A DNA stretch of 64,000 nucleotides from G963717155 sp963717155 (GCA_963717155.1 OY970326.1:4030001-4094000), one strand, 5' to 3'. Counted from the stretch's first letter, positions 1 through 9,130 are shown. Numbers and translations: made by a program. The notes: a model not told the origin generated them from the sequence alone.

Positions 1-877
1 GGCTGAGGAATATGCCCTCGAGCGACGCCTTCTCGATCTCGAGGTCGACGATCCGCTCGGCCGCCAGCGCGTGCACCAGCGTCGAGGGCTCACCCGAGTA
101 GGACAGACGGAGACGTGTCCCGTCGAGCTCGACGCGGACCGCCCCCTCGAGCTCGAAGTCTGCGGCCGCCGACGCGTCCGCGAACTCGATACGGACGATC
201 CTGGGTCGCGCGGCCTGCATCTCGGAGAGGACGCGCACCGTGATCATCCGACCGTCGCGGATCATGCCGACTCGCTCGCAGAGCGCCTCGACCTCGCTCA
301 GCACGTGGGACGAGAAGAGCACCGTCGCGCCCGCGTCCCGGCGCTCGCGCACGAGCTCGTAGAACGCCTCCTGCACGATGGGGTCGAGGCCCTCGGTCGG
401 CTCGTCGAGCACGAGCAGCTCGGGCTCGTGCTGGACGGCCTGGACGATGCCGAGCTTCTGGCGCATCCCGCGGGAGTACTCGCGGATCGGTCGGGCAAGA
501 TCGGCCCGCGACAGCTCGAGCAGGTCGAGCGCTCGGCCTCGACCCGGGATCCGTCCACCGCCGAGCGCTGCGAGGTGATCGAGCAGGTCGACGCCGCGCA
601 TGCGGTCGTAGAAGCGCGGGCCGCTCGGCAGGTAGCCGATCCGGGCGCGCTCCGCGACGCCGTCGATCCACGGGTCGCGACCGAGCACCCGGACGGATCC
701 GGCGTCGGGACGCAGCAGCCCGAGCGCGATCCGGATCGCCGTCGTCTTGCCGGCGCCGTTCGGTCCGAGGAAGCCGAACACCTCGCCCTGGGCGACCCTG
801 AGGTCGAACCCATCGAGCGCGGGTCGTGCGCCGTAGCGCTTCACGACTCCGGCGAGCGCGACTGGCGCATCCAGCAT
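1..877 (-). CDS. ABC transporter ATP-binding protein (3' end outside window)
   Basis: ATPase of an ABC exporter, probably energising a separate membrane permease. Read on the minus strand from ATG at 877, the frame stays open to the window edge (about 292 residues, C-terminus missing). In order it shows Walker A GPNGAGKT, the signature YSRGMRQKL, Walker B LLVLDEPTEGLDP and the switch histidine in FSSHV. This order and the drug- or copper-export style (ABC-2 partner type) are family knowledge; the substrate is unknown. A -10-like TACCGT preceded by TGG (885-890) lies 7 bases before the ATG, so the mRNA is probably leaderless. It diverges from the E2 gene. Confidence 0.9.
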   Translation of the reverse strand, partial: MLDAPVALAGVVKRYGARPALDGFDLRVAQGEVFGFLGPNGAGKTTAIRIALGLLRPDAGSVRVLGRDPWIDGVAERARIGYLPSGPRFYDRMRGVDLLDHLAALGGGRIPGRGRALDLLELSRADLARPIREYSRGMRQKLGIVQAVQHEPELLVLDEPTEGLDPIVQEAFYELVRERRDAGATVLFSSHVLSEVEALCERVGMIRDGRMITVRVLSEMQAARPRIVRIEFADASAAADFELEGAVRVELDGTRLRLSYSGEPSTLVHALAAERIVDLEIEKASLEGIFLS

Positions 878-1043
878 GCGCCGCACGGTACCAATCGAAG
901 AATTTTCCCCACAGGCCCAGGGCCCTTCTCGTCAGGCCGCGCCATCCATCCACGATCCCCGATGAGACGGACGCTTAGACTGCGGGGTGCGAGACGCGCG
1001 CGCTCGTGACCCGTGCGCATCAACCTCCTCGAGGATCTCCGCC

Positions 1044-2474
1044 GTGAGCACCGGAACTGCAGTCGACGTCGTAATGCCCCAGATGGGCGTCAGCGTGTCG
1101 GAGGGCACGATCACACGCTGGCGGAAGCAGGTCGGCGATCGCGTCGAGGCCGACGAGACGATCGTCGAGATCTCCACCGACAAGGTCGACACGGAGGTTC
1201 CGTCGCCCGGCAGCGGCATCGTCTCGGAGATCCTCGTCCCCGAGGGCGAGACCGTCGATGTCGGCACGCGCATCGCCGTGATCACCTCGGGTGACTCGAG
1301 CACGGCTGAAGCCCCCGCCCCGCCGCAGGCAGCTCCACCGGCGCCTGCGCCTGCGGAGCCCGCACCGGCCCCCGAACCCGCACCGGTGAGCGAGGTTGCG
1401 CCTCCGCCCGCCGCACCGACACCGCCCGCGGCCGAGGCGGCCACGGACGACGATTCCGACTCGAACGGCGACGGCGAGGCGCGCAGCTTCATGTCGCCGG
1501 TCGTCGCGCGCATGGTCTCGGAGCATGGCCTCGATATCGCGCAGATCCCCGGCACCGGCCGTGGCGGACGGGTGACCAAGAAGGACGTCGAGCAGTTCCT
1601 GGAGGAGCGTGACGGCGCCGACCCGGCTGCCGCTCCCGCCACGGTCGTGGCACCCCCGGTTGCCACCGCGCCGGCTCCCACCGCTCCCGCGCCCGCGCCG
1701 CCGCCGCCCGCGCAGGCCCCGGCCCCGACGGCCGCGAGCGGCACGAGCTCATGGGGAGTCGAGGAGACCTCCCAGCTCGGCACGGTCCGCAAGATGATCG
1801 CGCGCAACATGCGCGCCTCGATCGAGACGGCTGCTCACGTCACGTCGGTCTCCGAGGTCGACATGACGCGCGTCGTGAACCTCCGCAAGGAGCTGAACAG
1901 CCACTACCAGCGCGACCACGGCGTCAAGGTCAGCTTCATGCCGTTCATCATGCGGGCGGTCGTCGAGGCGATTCCGCTCTGGCCGTGGGTCAACGCCGAG
2001 GTGCGCGGCGACTCCGTGGTCGTCAAGAAGTACGTCAACCTCGGCGTCGCCGTGGCGATCGACGACGCCAAGGGCCTCGTGGTGCCGGTGATCCACAACG
2101 CCGAGGAGAAGAACCTGCTCGGCCTGACGCGGTCGTTGATCGACGTCGCCGACCGCGCGCGCAAGAAGCAGCTCACGGTCGACGAGATGTCCGGCGGATC
2201 GTTCACGATCACGAACCCGGGCGTCTTCGGCGCGCTCTTCGGCACTCCGATCATCCCACCGCCCCAGGTCGCGATCATCGACGTCGAGGCGATCGTCAAG
2301 CGCCCAGTCGTGGTCACGGACGAGTTCGGCAACGACTCGATCGCGATCCGCTCGATGATGTACCTGCCGATCAGCTACGACCATCGCCTGATCGACGGCG
2401 CCTACGCGGCGCAGTTCATGCAGCAGGTGAAGAAGAACCTCGAGACGTTCGGCGCCGCCGAGTACGGGGCCTGA
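1044..2474 (+). CDS. Lipoyl-dependent 2-oxo acid dehydrogenase E2 acyltransferase
   Basis: Core acyltransferase of a 2-oxo acid dehydrogenase complex; it moves the acyl group from its lipoyl arm to CoA. The 476-residue protein has one N-terminal lipoyl domain with the acceptor lysine in STDKVDTE (K47), an Ala/Pro-rich linker, a peripheral E1/E3-binding domain (about residues 150-190), a second Ala/Pro linker, and a catalytic domain ending in SYDHRLIDGA (H447, D451). The GTG start at 1044 is chosen because the lipoyl domain begins there and GAGGA lies about 10 bases upstream. The sequence does not decide between 2-oxoglutarate, branched-chain and pyruvate types. No E1 or E3 gene is adjacent. 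lipB and lipA, 6-8 kb downstream, would lipoylate it. Confidence 0.92.
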   Translation: MSTGTAVDVVMPQMGVSVSEGTITRWRKQVGDRVEADETIVEISTDKVDTEVPSPGSGIVSEILVPEGETVDVGTRIAVITSGDSSTAEAPAPPQAAPPAPAPAEPAPAPEPAPVSEVAPPPAAPTPPAAEAATDDDSDSNGDGEARSFMSPVVARMVSEHGLDIAQIPGTGRGGRVTKKDVEQFLEERDGADPAAAPATVVAPPVATAPAPTAPAPAPPPPAQAPAPTAASGTSSWGVEETSQLGTVRKMIARNMRASIETAAHVTSVSEVDMTRVVNLRKELNSHYQRDHGVKVSFMPFIMRAVVEAIPLWPWVNAEVRGDSVVVKKYVNLGVAVAIDDAKGLVVPVIHNAEEKNLLGLTRSLIDVADRARKKQLTVDEMSGGSFTITNPGVFGALFGTPIIPPPQVAIIDVEAIVKRPVVVTDEFGNDSIAIRSMMYLPISYDHRLIDGAYAAQFMQQVKKNLETFGAAEYGA

Positions 2475-2483
2475 CCCGGGCGC

Positions 2484-4457
2484 CTAGCGCACGCGCAGGC
2501 TCAGCGACCCGCTGAACGCCGCGATGAAGCTCGGGCCGCCGAGCAGATGCGCCCGCAGCTTGTACCTGCCCTTCTTCGAGACGTGCTCGGTGCGGATCCG
2601 GGTCTTGCCGAACGGAACCGTGACCCGGTCGAACGGGCGCCACTTCTTGCCCGTCCACGACTGGAGCTCGACGACCGCGCTCCCCTTCGCGCCCTTCCCG
2701 AGCTCGACCCTGACCTTCAGCTTCGTCTGCGTGTGGCTGAGGAGCTTCAGGTGCACCTGCGGACGCGCCTTGGGCGGCGCCGGGATGAGCGCCGTCAGCG
2801 GGCCCTTGACCTGCTGCGCGCAGTTGTGGTCGGCGTCGCACACGGTCGAGCGGAGCCACACGGGACTCGTCGTCGCGATCAGCTGACTGACCGGAGCGGG
2901 GCCCGCGGGCACCGCCGTGCCCCAGGTCGTGCCGTCTCGCGACTCCTCGAGGGTCAACGTCACTCCACCGGCGACCGTCTTGCCGGGGTCTGCGCTATCG
3001 GTCGCGGTCAGGTCCGCCTGGATGCCGCCGACCTTCGGGACCGCCGTGAACACCGCCGTCGGCGGCGTCGTGTCGTAGGTCCGCGCGACCGCGACCGCGG
3101 CGTTGGCATTCACGATGCCCGCGCCGGTGAACTCGTTCCAGCCGGTTCCGAACGTCTGGGTCGCCGAGCGGCGGATCACGTCGGCGACCTGCGCCGGAGT
3201 GAGGATCGGGTTCGCCTGGCGCACGAGCGCCGCGACAGCCGAGACGATCGGCGCCGAGAAGCTGGTGCCCTCGCCGTATGCCCAGCGACCCGCACCGGGG
3301 GTCAGGTCCGGCTGGAACACGTTGTTGCAGGAGTTGCTGGCGTCGTCCCACTCGGTCGTGTTCGTGCTGACCGGAATCGTGGAGAAGTCGCCGTGCGCGC
3401 AGTCCGCCGAGCTCGGGCCAGCGCCGGGCGCGGCCACCGACACGAACGAGTTGTGCGTCGAGAAGTACGCGGGCTGGTTGGCCGGTGTCGTCGCTCCGAC
3501 CGAGAGGCCGATGCTCCATCCGCCGCTCCCGGTCGGGCCGCCGACGTAGGCCGCCGGATAGGCCACCGGGTTGCCGGGGTCGTCACCCGAGTTGCCGGCC
3601 GACGCGACGACGAGCACCCCCTTCGCGGTCGCATAGTCGATCGCCCGGTCGAGCGCCGGGTCGTCGCCCGGGCCTCCGAGGCTGAGGTTGATCACGCCGG
3701 CCCCGTTGTCGGCCGCCCACGTGATGCCCCTGACGGTCGCGTCGTCCGTGAACGACCCGTTGACGCTCGCGCGCACCGGAAGCACCCTCGTCGCACCCGC
3801 GATGCCCTTCGCCCCGATGCCGTTGCCGTCCACCATCGCGATGAGGCCGGCGACGAACGTGCCGTGCCCCACGGAATCGAACACGGTGCCGTCGCTGCCC
3901 GTCGCGTCGTAGCCCGGTAGCAGACGCCCGGCCAGGTCGGGCTGCGCGACGTCGACACCGCTGTCGACGACGGCGACGATCGTCGACGAGCCGCCCCCGA
4001 CGGCTGCGATCGCGGGCCCCGCCTGGACGGCGTCGTACTGCCAGTCGTAGGCGAGACCGGTGACCGGATCGACCACGTCGAACGGCTCGGCCAGCCCGGG
4101 GAACGAGCGGTCCGGCTGGGCGAACTCGATGCGCGGGTCACGGGCCGCGAGATCGGCGACCGCCGCGGCGTTCGATGCCACGAGCGCCACCTCGCCGACC
4201 GCGCGGAGGATCTGCAGCGAGCTCGCGTACGGTCGCAGCGAGGCTGCGACGGCGTCGAGATCGGCGCCCGGCGCGACGCCCACGATGATGCGAGGCGCGC
4301 CTGGCGCCGGGAACGCGATCGGCCCGCTCGCGATCGGATCGAGCGGCGCGAGCGCATCGGTCGACGAGAGCGGCCGCCAGACCTGCGCCGAGGAGGACGC
4401 CGGTGCGAGCAGCACGACCATGAGAGAGAGCAGGAAGGGTGGGAGCCCTCGGGGCAC
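2484..4457 (-). CDS. Secreted subtilisin-like serine protease (S8 family)
   Basis: Extracellular protease of 657 residues. The N-terminus is a signal peptide: a short basic start, the hydrophobic run FLLSLMVVLLAP, then an SSSAQ-like cleavage region. A propeptide-like stretch (about 30-120) precedes the catalytic domain, where the triad is visible as Asp165 (VVDSGVD), His198 (GHGTFVAG) and Ser401 (GTSFSAP), with the oxyanion Asn in SAGNSGD. The last 180 or so residues are beta-rich Ig-like segments with Lys-rich stretches, perhaps for surface binding. The GTG start is preferred because it opens the signal peptide and has TAGCAT (4466-4471) 8 bases upstream; a longer frame reaches 4541 but would bury the signal. 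Divergent from marR. Confidence 0.9.
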   Translation of the reverse strand: MPRGLPPFLLSLMVVLLAPASSSAQVWRPLSSTDALAPLDPIASGPIAFPAPGAPRIIVGVAPGADLDAVAASLRPYASSLQILRAVGEVALVASNAAAVADLAARDPRIEFAQPDRSFPGLAEPFDVVDPVTGLAYDWQYDAVQAGPAIAAVGGGSSTIVAVVDSGVDVAQPDLAGRLLPGYDATGSDGTVFDSVGHGTFVAGLIAMVDGNGIGAKGIAGATRVLPVRASVNGSFTDDATVRGITWAADNGAGVINLSLGGPGDDPALDRAIDYATAKGVLVVASAGNSGDDPGNPVAYPAAYVGGPTGSGGWSIGLSVGATTPANQPAYFSTHNSFVSVAAPGAGPSSADCAHGDFSTIPVSTNTTEWDDASNSCNNVFQPDLTPGAGRWAYGEGTSFSAPIVSAVAALVRQANPILTPAQVADVIRRSATQTFGTGWNEFTGAGIVNANAAVAVARTYDTTPPTAVFTAVPKVGGIQADLTATDSADPGKTVAGGVTLTLEESRDGTTWGTAVPAGPAPVSQLIATTSPVWLRSTVCDADHNCAQQVKGPLTALIPAPPKARPQVHLKLLSHTQTKLKVRVELGKGAKGSAVVELQSWTGKKWRPFDRVTVPFGKTRIRTEHVSKKGRYKLRAHLLGGPSFIAAFSGSLSLRVR

Positions 4458-4517
4458 TCCATCGCATGCTAGGCGCAGGTCTGGCCGTTCACCACGTTCA
4501 TCAGCAAATTCACATGC

Positions 4518-4557
4518 TTGACGGAGGCGGTGGGGAGGCATAACGTTAGCTGCCTAA
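4518..4557 (+). promoter_or_regulatory. marR promoter with overlapping operator-like palindrome
   Basis: TTGACG at 4518-4523 and TAACGT at 4541-4546 sit 17 bases apart, a good sigma-70-type promoter. TTAG-CTGC-CTAA (4546-4557) is an inverted repeat starting at the end of the -10 and running to the first base of the marR ATG. A MarR-family dimer bound there would block its own promoter. TTG at 4518 could be read as a start codon, but its place in a -35 box and the lack of a ribosome site argue against that. Confidence 0.65.
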
Positions 4558-5057
4558 TGGTCGCTCTCCGGAACGAGCTTCTCCCCGAGGAGGTCGATGT
4601 CCTCGGGCGCGTCGCGGAAGGGCACGACGCCGCCGCGATGCTCGTCGTGCAGAACGTCTTCCGCGCGGCAGCCGTCCTTCGGGGCGTGCTCGAACGAGAC
4701 GTGCTCGCGCCGCAGGACCTGTCCTTCGGCGCCTTCACGCTGCTGTTCTGCCTGTGGGTCTGGGGGCCGCTCGAGGTACGGGAGGCAGCCGATCGCATGG
4801 CGGTGTCCAGGCCGACGGTCTCGGGCGTCGCCGACACGCTCGAGCGGCGCGGCCTGATCGAGCGGCGTGACCACGAGGCCGACGCGCGCCGCCGCTCGCT
4901 GGCACTCACCCCCGACGGCGAGCGGGCCTTCGCACACCTGTTCCCGGTCGTCAACCGGCGTGAGGGCGCGGCCTGCCGCGACCTCGAGCCCGACGAGGCA
5001 GCGGAGCTCGCGAGGCTCCTGCGCAAGCTCGTCCACTCATCGCGAGGAGATTCCTGA
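4557..5057 (+). CDS. MarR family transcriptional regulator (HpaR-like by context)
   Basis: A 166-residue winged-helix repressor. The DNA-binding core is visible at about residues 55-110: VREAADRMAVSRPTVSGVAD as helix-turn-helix, followed by the wing ERRDHEADARRRSLALT, typical of MarR. It is the first gene of an operon; its TGA shares one base with the ATG of the HpaB-type hydroxylase gene. By analogy with HpaR it probably senses an aromatic acid and represses its own operon through the palindrome over its start codon. ATG 4557 is chosen over the upstream TTG and GTG because it follows the promoter by about 10 bases, giving a leaderless or almost leaderless mRNA. Confidence 0.88.
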   Translation: MVALRNELLPEEVDVLGRVAEGHDAAAMLVVQNVFRAAAVLRGVLERDVLAPQDLSFGAFTLLFCLWVWGPLEVREAADRMAVSRPTVSGVADTLERRGLIERRDHEADARRRSLALTPDGERAFAHLFPVVNRREGAACRDLEPDEAAELARLLRKLVHSSRGDS

Positions 5058-6529
5058 TGGCTTCGAGCGCGACGCTCGCAACCGGCGCGCGCACCGGCGC
5101 GCAGTACCTCGACGGCCTGCGCGGCGACGGGCGCGAGATCTGGCTCGGAGGCGAGCGGATCGACGACGTCGTGGGGCATCCGAAGCTCGGCGCCGGCGCG
5201 CGCTCGATGGCTGCCCTGTTCGACCTGCAGCACGAGCGTCCCGACGAGCTGCTGATGCCCTCGCCGGACACCGGCAAGCCGGTCAACGTGACCCATCTGC
5301 AGCCGAAGAGCCAGGCCGACCTCGAGCGCAGGCGGCAGGCGATCAAGCTCATGGCCGAGCTGCACGGCGGCATCATGGGGCGCTCGCCCGACTACCTCAA
5401 CGTGACGTTCGCGCTGTTCGCTGCGCGGGCCGACGTCTGGGCCCGCCGCGGGAACGAGCGCGGCGCCGAGAACGTGGTGAACTACCACCGGCTGATGCGC
5501 GATCGCGATCTCGCGACGACCCACACCCTCGTCAACCCGCAGATCGATCGCTCGCAGCCGGACGCCGAGGCGGGTGCGGGTGAGATCTCGCTGCACAAGG
5601 TCGGCGAGTCGTCCGAGGGCATCGTCGTCCGCGGCGCGCGCATGCTCGCGACGCTGGCGCCGTACGCCGACGAGCTGTCGGTCTACCCGGGCAGCCCGCT
5701 GCGCCTGCAGGACACGCGCTACGCGCTCTGCTTCGCGATCCCCATGAACACCCCCGGCCTTCGCGTGATCCTCCGCGACAGCTACTCGAAGGCCGATCGT
5801 CCGCGCTTCGACTACCCGATCAGCTCCCGCTTCGACGAGCAGGACGGCGTCGTGATCTTCGACGACGTCGTCGTCCCCTGGGACCGGGTCTTCCTCGATG
5901 GCGACACGGTCGGCCACGACGAGGTCATCACCGCCACGAACTGGCGCGCGCACATCGTCCACCAGGCGATGACGCGCGCCTGGACGAAGCTCGAGCTGAC
6001 GTTCGGCCTCGGGCACGCGATCGCAGATGCGACGGGCGTCAACAGCTTCGACCACGTGCAGGAGAAGCTCGGCGAGATCTGGTCGATGCTCGAGATGACG
6101 CGCGCGGGGGTGATCGCGGCCGAGGCCGGCAGCTACCGCGCAGAGCCGAGCGACGACTGGGCGCCCGACGAGCGCTCGCTGGTCGCGCTGCGCGGACTGA
6201 TGCCGAAGTGGATCCCGCGCTCCTTCGAGCTGCTCCGCCTGATCGGCGGGGGCGGCTTCATGATGACGCCGTCCCTCGCCGACATCGAGGGGCCGATGGG
6301 CGAGACCATCGAGCGCTACTACCAGGCGCGCAACATGGGCGCCCGCGAGCGGATCCGGCTGTTCCGGCTGGCCTGGGACCTGATCGGCTCCGATCTCGGC
6401 TCGCGCGGTGAGCTGTACGAGCGGTTCTACCTGTCCGACAGCTACCGCATGACCGCCCTCGCCTACATCCTCGCGGACAAGACCGGCCCGAACGCGCTGG
6501 TGCAGCGCTTCCTCGAGGACGAGCGATGA
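5057..6529 (+). CDS. hpaB: 4-hydroxyphenylacetate 3-monooxygenase-type oxygenase (HpaB family)
   Basis: Oxygenase component of a two-component FADH2-dependent phenol hydroxylase that adds a hydroxyl next to a phenolic OH, typically 4-hydroxyphenylacetate to homoprotocatechuate. The 490 residues match the usual family length and show family stretches such as NVVNYHRLMRDRDLATTHT and the acyl-CoA-dehydrogenase-like C-terminal helices (GGGGFMMTPS, ERYYQARNMG). The enzyme needs a separate flavin reductase (HpaC), and none is in the window. It lies between marR and an extradiol dioxygenase with 1- and 4-base overlaps, which supports catabolism of an aromatic acid. The exact substrate is inferred; some relatives act on chlorophenols or in biosynthesis. 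Confidence 0.85.
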   Translation: MASSATLATGARTGAQYLDGLRGDGREIWLGGERIDDVVGHPKLGAGARSMAALFDLQHERPDELLMPSPDTGKPVNVTHLQPKSQADLERRRQAIKLMAELHGGIMGRSPDYLNVTFALFAARADVWARRGNERGAENVVNYHRLMRDRDLATTHTLVNPQIDRSQPDAEAGAGEISLHKVGESSEGIVVRGARMLATLAPYADELSVYPGSPLRLQDTRYALCFAIPMNTPGLRVILRDSYSKADRPRFDYPISSRFDEQDGVVIFDDVVVPWDRVFLDGDTVGHDEVITATNWRAHIVHQAMTRAWTKLELTFGLGHAIADATGVNSFDHVQEKLGEIWSMLEMTRAGVIAAEAGSYRAEPSDDWAPDERSLVALRGLMPKWIPRSFELLRLIGGGGFMMTPSLADIEGPMGETIERYYQARNMGARERIRLFRLAWDLIGSDLGSRGELYERFYLSDSYRMTALAYILADKTGPNALVQRFLEDER

Positions 6530-7449
6530 CTGACGGCCCGATCGTCCGTGCGCTCCATCACGTGGCGCTGCGCACCGCCGACGCCGACGAGGCGGCCGAG
6601 CGCTGGAAGGATCTCTGGAGCCTGCGCGACGCCCCCAGCGAGGCGGGCATCCGCCGGCTCCGCTGCACCGGCGAGCCGTACGGGCTGGAGCTGCTCACCG
6701 CGAGCACGCCCGGACACGACCACACGGCGTTCGAGCTGGCGCAACGGGTGACGCTCGAGGACGCGGCGGCCCGCCTCGGTTCGCTCGGCATCGAGCACGA
6801 GCACGGACACCGGTCGCTGCGCTTCGCCGACCCGGAGGGATACGGCATCGAGCTCGTCCCGTACGACGAGCCGGCGGACCGGCGCCCGTACGTCGCACGC
6901 ACCGGCGGCGACGCCCTCGCGGCAGCGCCGCGCAGGGTGGGGCACGCCAACATGCTCGTCTCGGATGCGCGCGCGCTCTCGTCGTTCTACGTGGACGCGC
7001 TCGGCCTGCGCATCTCGGACTGGATCGGCGACGGTGCCGTGTGGCTGCGCTCGGGAGCCGTCCACCACGACCTCGCGATGCTCGAGAAGTCGCCGACCCA
7101 CTTCCACCACGTCGCGTTCGAGCTCGTCGACATCGCGCAGATGCGCGAGGTGCTCGATCACGTCGCGCAGCGGGGACGCTGGGTCGCCTGGGGCCCCGGG
7201 CGCCACGCGATGGCGCAGAACCTGTTCAGCTACGTGCGCATGCCCGAGGAGGACTGCTTCGTCGAGCTGTACTGCGACATGGAGATCCTGCCCGACGACC
7301 ACACGCCGCGCGCGTGGCCGGACGACGTGCACAGCTCGAACGCGTGGGGCACGCTGCCGCCGCGGACGTACTTCAGGTTCGATGCCGAGTCGGTACGCAT
7401 CGAGCGCGAGCAGCTGATCAACCTCGGGCTCGAGTTCGTCCCGGCGTAG
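6526..7449 (+). CDS. Type I extradiol ring-cleavage dioxygenase (VOC superfamily)
   Basis: Cleaves a catechol ring next to the hydroxyls using Fe(II) or Mn(II). The 307-residue protein has two VOC modules. The C-terminal one carries the expected 2-His-1-Glu ligands: His140 (VGHANMLV), His195 (HFHHVAFE) and Glu247 (CFVELYCD). The layout resembles actinobacterial homoprotocatechuate 2,3-dioxygenases rather than the unrelated LigB-type enzymes, which fits the product of the preceding HpaB-type enzyme. ATGA overlaps the end of the hydroxylase gene by 4 bases. No later enzyme of the meta pathway follows; the next gene is unrelated. Confidence 0.85.
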   Translation: MTDGPIVRALHHVALRTADADEAAERWKDLWSLRDAPSEAGIRRLRCTGEPYGLELLTASTPGHDHTAFELAQRVTLEDAAARLGSLGIEHEHGHRSLRFADPEGYGIELVPYDEPADRRPYVARTGGDALAAAPRRVGHANMLVSDARALSSFYVDALGLRISDWIGDGAVWLRSGAVHHDLAMLEKSPTHFHHVAFELVDIAQMREVLDHVAQRGRWVAWGPGRHAMAQNLFSYVRMPEEDCFVELYCDMEILPDDHTPRAWPDDVHSSNAWGTLPPRTYFRFDAESVRIEREQLINLGLEFVPA

Positions 7450-7458
7450 GCTGGCGTG

Positions 7459-7887
7459 ATGACTGACGCGCTGTGCGAGTTCGGGACGCCCGGCCCCCTG
7501 AGGGAGCGGCTCATCGCCGCGGTTCTCCGGGGTGAGAAGACCGCGACGTCGTCCCTGCTCGTCGAGTGGGAGCAGGAGGGAGAAGCACTGCCGACCGTGG
7601 GGCAGCAGCAGCTGGTCGTCGACTCCGACGGCCGCGGCGTGGCGACGATCGAGGTCGTCGAGGTCGACGTGGTCAGGCTCGGCGATGCCGACCTGCGCCT
7701 GGCGATCGACGAGGGCGAGCAGTTCGAGACCGTCGCACAGTGGCGCGAGGAGCACGAGCGCTTCTGGCGCGAGCACTCGCTGCCGAACCTCCCCGAGCAG
7801 CTCGGGTACTCGCTGACGGACGACAGCCTCGTCGTGGTGGAGCGCTTCCGCCTGGTCGAGAGCGAGGCGACGCCGACGAGCCGCTAG
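7459..7887 (+). CDS. ASCH domain protein
   Basis: A 142-residue cytosolic protein of the ASCH fold, a PUA-like beta-barrel thought to bind RNA or modified nucleosides. The motif GEKTATSSLL near residue 25 is the usual ASCH nucleotide-contact segment, and the C-terminal half (WREEHERFWREHS, then beta strands) fits the YhfF-like subgroup. ATG 7459 is chosen over the adjacent GTG 7456 because a -10-like TAGGCT (7447-7452) lies 6 bases upstream, suggesting its own leaderless transcript although it follows the dioxygenase by 9 bases. Its stop overlaps the convergent gene at CTAG 7884-7887. Function unknown. Confidence 0.8.
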   Translation: MTDALCEFGTPGPLRERLIAAVLRGEKTATSSLLVEWEQEGEALPTVGQQQLVVDSDGRGVATIEVVEVDVVRLGDADLRLAIDEGEQFETVAQWREEHERFWREHSLPNLPEQLGYSLTDDSLVVVERFRLVESEATPTSR

Positions 7888-8381
7888 CGCTTGAGCGTGG
7901 TCGTCACGGTCACGGGCGTATCGCCCGAGCCGACGTAGCCGGCGCTCACGCGGATCCGCGTGGCCTTCCCGAGCTTCGCCTTGACGGTCCCCCCGGAGCC
8001 CTGGAGCGTGCCGAGCGCTGCCAGCACGAAGCGCCCGTTCCTGCGCGCGAAGACCGACACGCGAATCGCGCCGACGACAGGAGAGAACCCGATGACCACG
8101 ATGCCCCTCGGCGCCCGCCGGGAAACGGTCAGGCGCAGCCGCAGGAGCACGTCGCGCCGGCTCGCGAGCGCGATCACCGACGGCACGTCGCTGTAGGCGC
8201 TCATGTCCGGGCCGACCAGCTTGAGCGCGCGCTTGTAGCAGCCGGGGCTGTACCAGCCGGGGACGGAACCGCGCGCGGCGAGACTGACGATGTCGCTCGA
8301 GCAGCTCGCGGAGGCCGAGACCGGGAGCGCGAGGGCCAGGAGCAGGCTGGTCACGAAGAGCATGAGGCGAACGCGGGGCAC
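7884..8381 (-). CDS. Hypothetical secreted protein
   Basis: Unrecognised 165-residue protein. It starts with a clear signal peptide (RLMLFVTSLLLALALPVSASA), so the mature part of about 140 residues should be exported. Two cysteines shortly after the cleavage region (near residues 27 and 48) could form a disulfide. The rest is predicted beta-rich and basic, with a VSRRAPRGIVV turn and a TVTTTLKR end. GTG 8381 has AAGGTGG about 8 bases upstream. Convergent with the ASCH gene and divergent from lipB, so its neighbours give no functional hint. I do not assign a family. Confidence 0.7.
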   Translation of the reverse strand: MPRVRLMLFVTSLLLALALPVSASASCSSDIVSLAARGSVPGWYSPGCYKRALKLVGPDMSAYSDVPSVIALASRRDVLLRLRLTVSRRAPRGIVVIGFSPVVGAIRVSVFARRNGRFVLAALGTLQGSGGTVKAKLGKATRIRVSAGYVGSGDTPVTVTTTLKR

Positions 8382-8449
8382 CGGTTCCCACCTTAGAGCA
8401 CATCTCGTGGATCGATCCGCAAATCAGGCGTGTCGGGCAGAATGCCCAG

Positions 8450-9130
8450 GTGCCCTCGACGCCGGCCTACGTGTACGACCTGCTCGGCACCCCGCTCGCC
8501 TACGGCGAGGCCGATGCGCTCCAGCGGAACCTCGCCGCCGCCCGATCGCAGAGCGCGATTCCCGACACGATCGTGCTGTGCGAGCACCCTGCGACGTTGA
8601 CGCTCGGACCCTCGAGCGACGAGGCGGAGCTGCCGCTCGGCCGCGACGGCTACGCGCGCCTCGGCTGGGAGATCTACGAGACCGACCGCGGCGGCCGCTC
8701 GACCTGGCACGGGCCCGGCCAGCTCGTCGGGTACCCGATTCTCGATCTGCGCGAGCATGGCAAGGACCTGCGGCGCTACGCACACGACCTCGAGCAGTCG
8801 CTCGTGCTCGCGCTCGGCGATCTGGGGATCGAGGCGACGACGCGCGAAGGCCCCGAGTGGGTCGGCGTGTACGCGCCCGGCGGCAAGATCGCGTCGATCG
8901 GGATCCGCGCGCAGGGCTGGATCGTGCGTCACGGCTTCGCGCTGAACGTCGACTGCGACCTCTCGGCGTTCGGCCGGTTCCACGCGTGCGGGCTCGAGGT
9001 GCCGTTCAGCTCGGTCTCGGCAGAGCTCGGACGGCCGTTCAGCGTGGCCGAGGCTCGCGACCCCGTGCTGCGGCGACTCGCCGAGGTGCTCGAGCTCGAC
9101 CTTGCCGCTCTGCCCGCGGAAGCCGCGTAG
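8450..9130 (+). CDS. lipB: Octanoyltransferase LipB
   Basis: Transfers octanoate from acyl carrier protein to the lipoyl-domain lysine of enzymes such as E2 subunits and GcvH, the first step of lipoate synthesis. The 226 residues include the substrate-binding stretch STWHGPGQLVGYPI, the catalytic lysine in GGKIASIGI, the HGFALNV segment and the acyl-accepting cysteine in FHACGL. GTG 8450 is preceded at 6 bases by CAGAAT, a -10-like box, so translation is probably leaderless. It leads a three-gene unit with a small VOC gene and lipA. Confidence 0.95.
   Translation: MPSTPAYVYDLLGTPLAYGEADALQRNLAAARSQSAIPDTIVLCEHPATLTLGPSSDEAELPLGRDGYARLGWEIYETDRGGRSTWHGPGQLVGYPILDLREHGKDLRRYAHDLEQSLVLALGDLGIEATTREGPEWVGVYAPGGKIASIGIRAQGWIVRHGFALNVDCDLSAFGRFHACGLEVPFSSVSAELGRPFSVAEARDPVLRRLAEVLELDLAALPAEAA

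Noticed and set aside
71..1009. Long plus-strand open frame (312 codons) over the ABC ATPase
   Set aside because: It is antisense to clear Walker motifs, with Arg/Glu/His-rich, low-complexity translation typical of a GC-rich shadow frame.
4518..4556. TTG start for marR at 4518
   Set aside because: TTGACG is better explained as a -35 box with a -10 17 bases on; no ribosome site precedes it.
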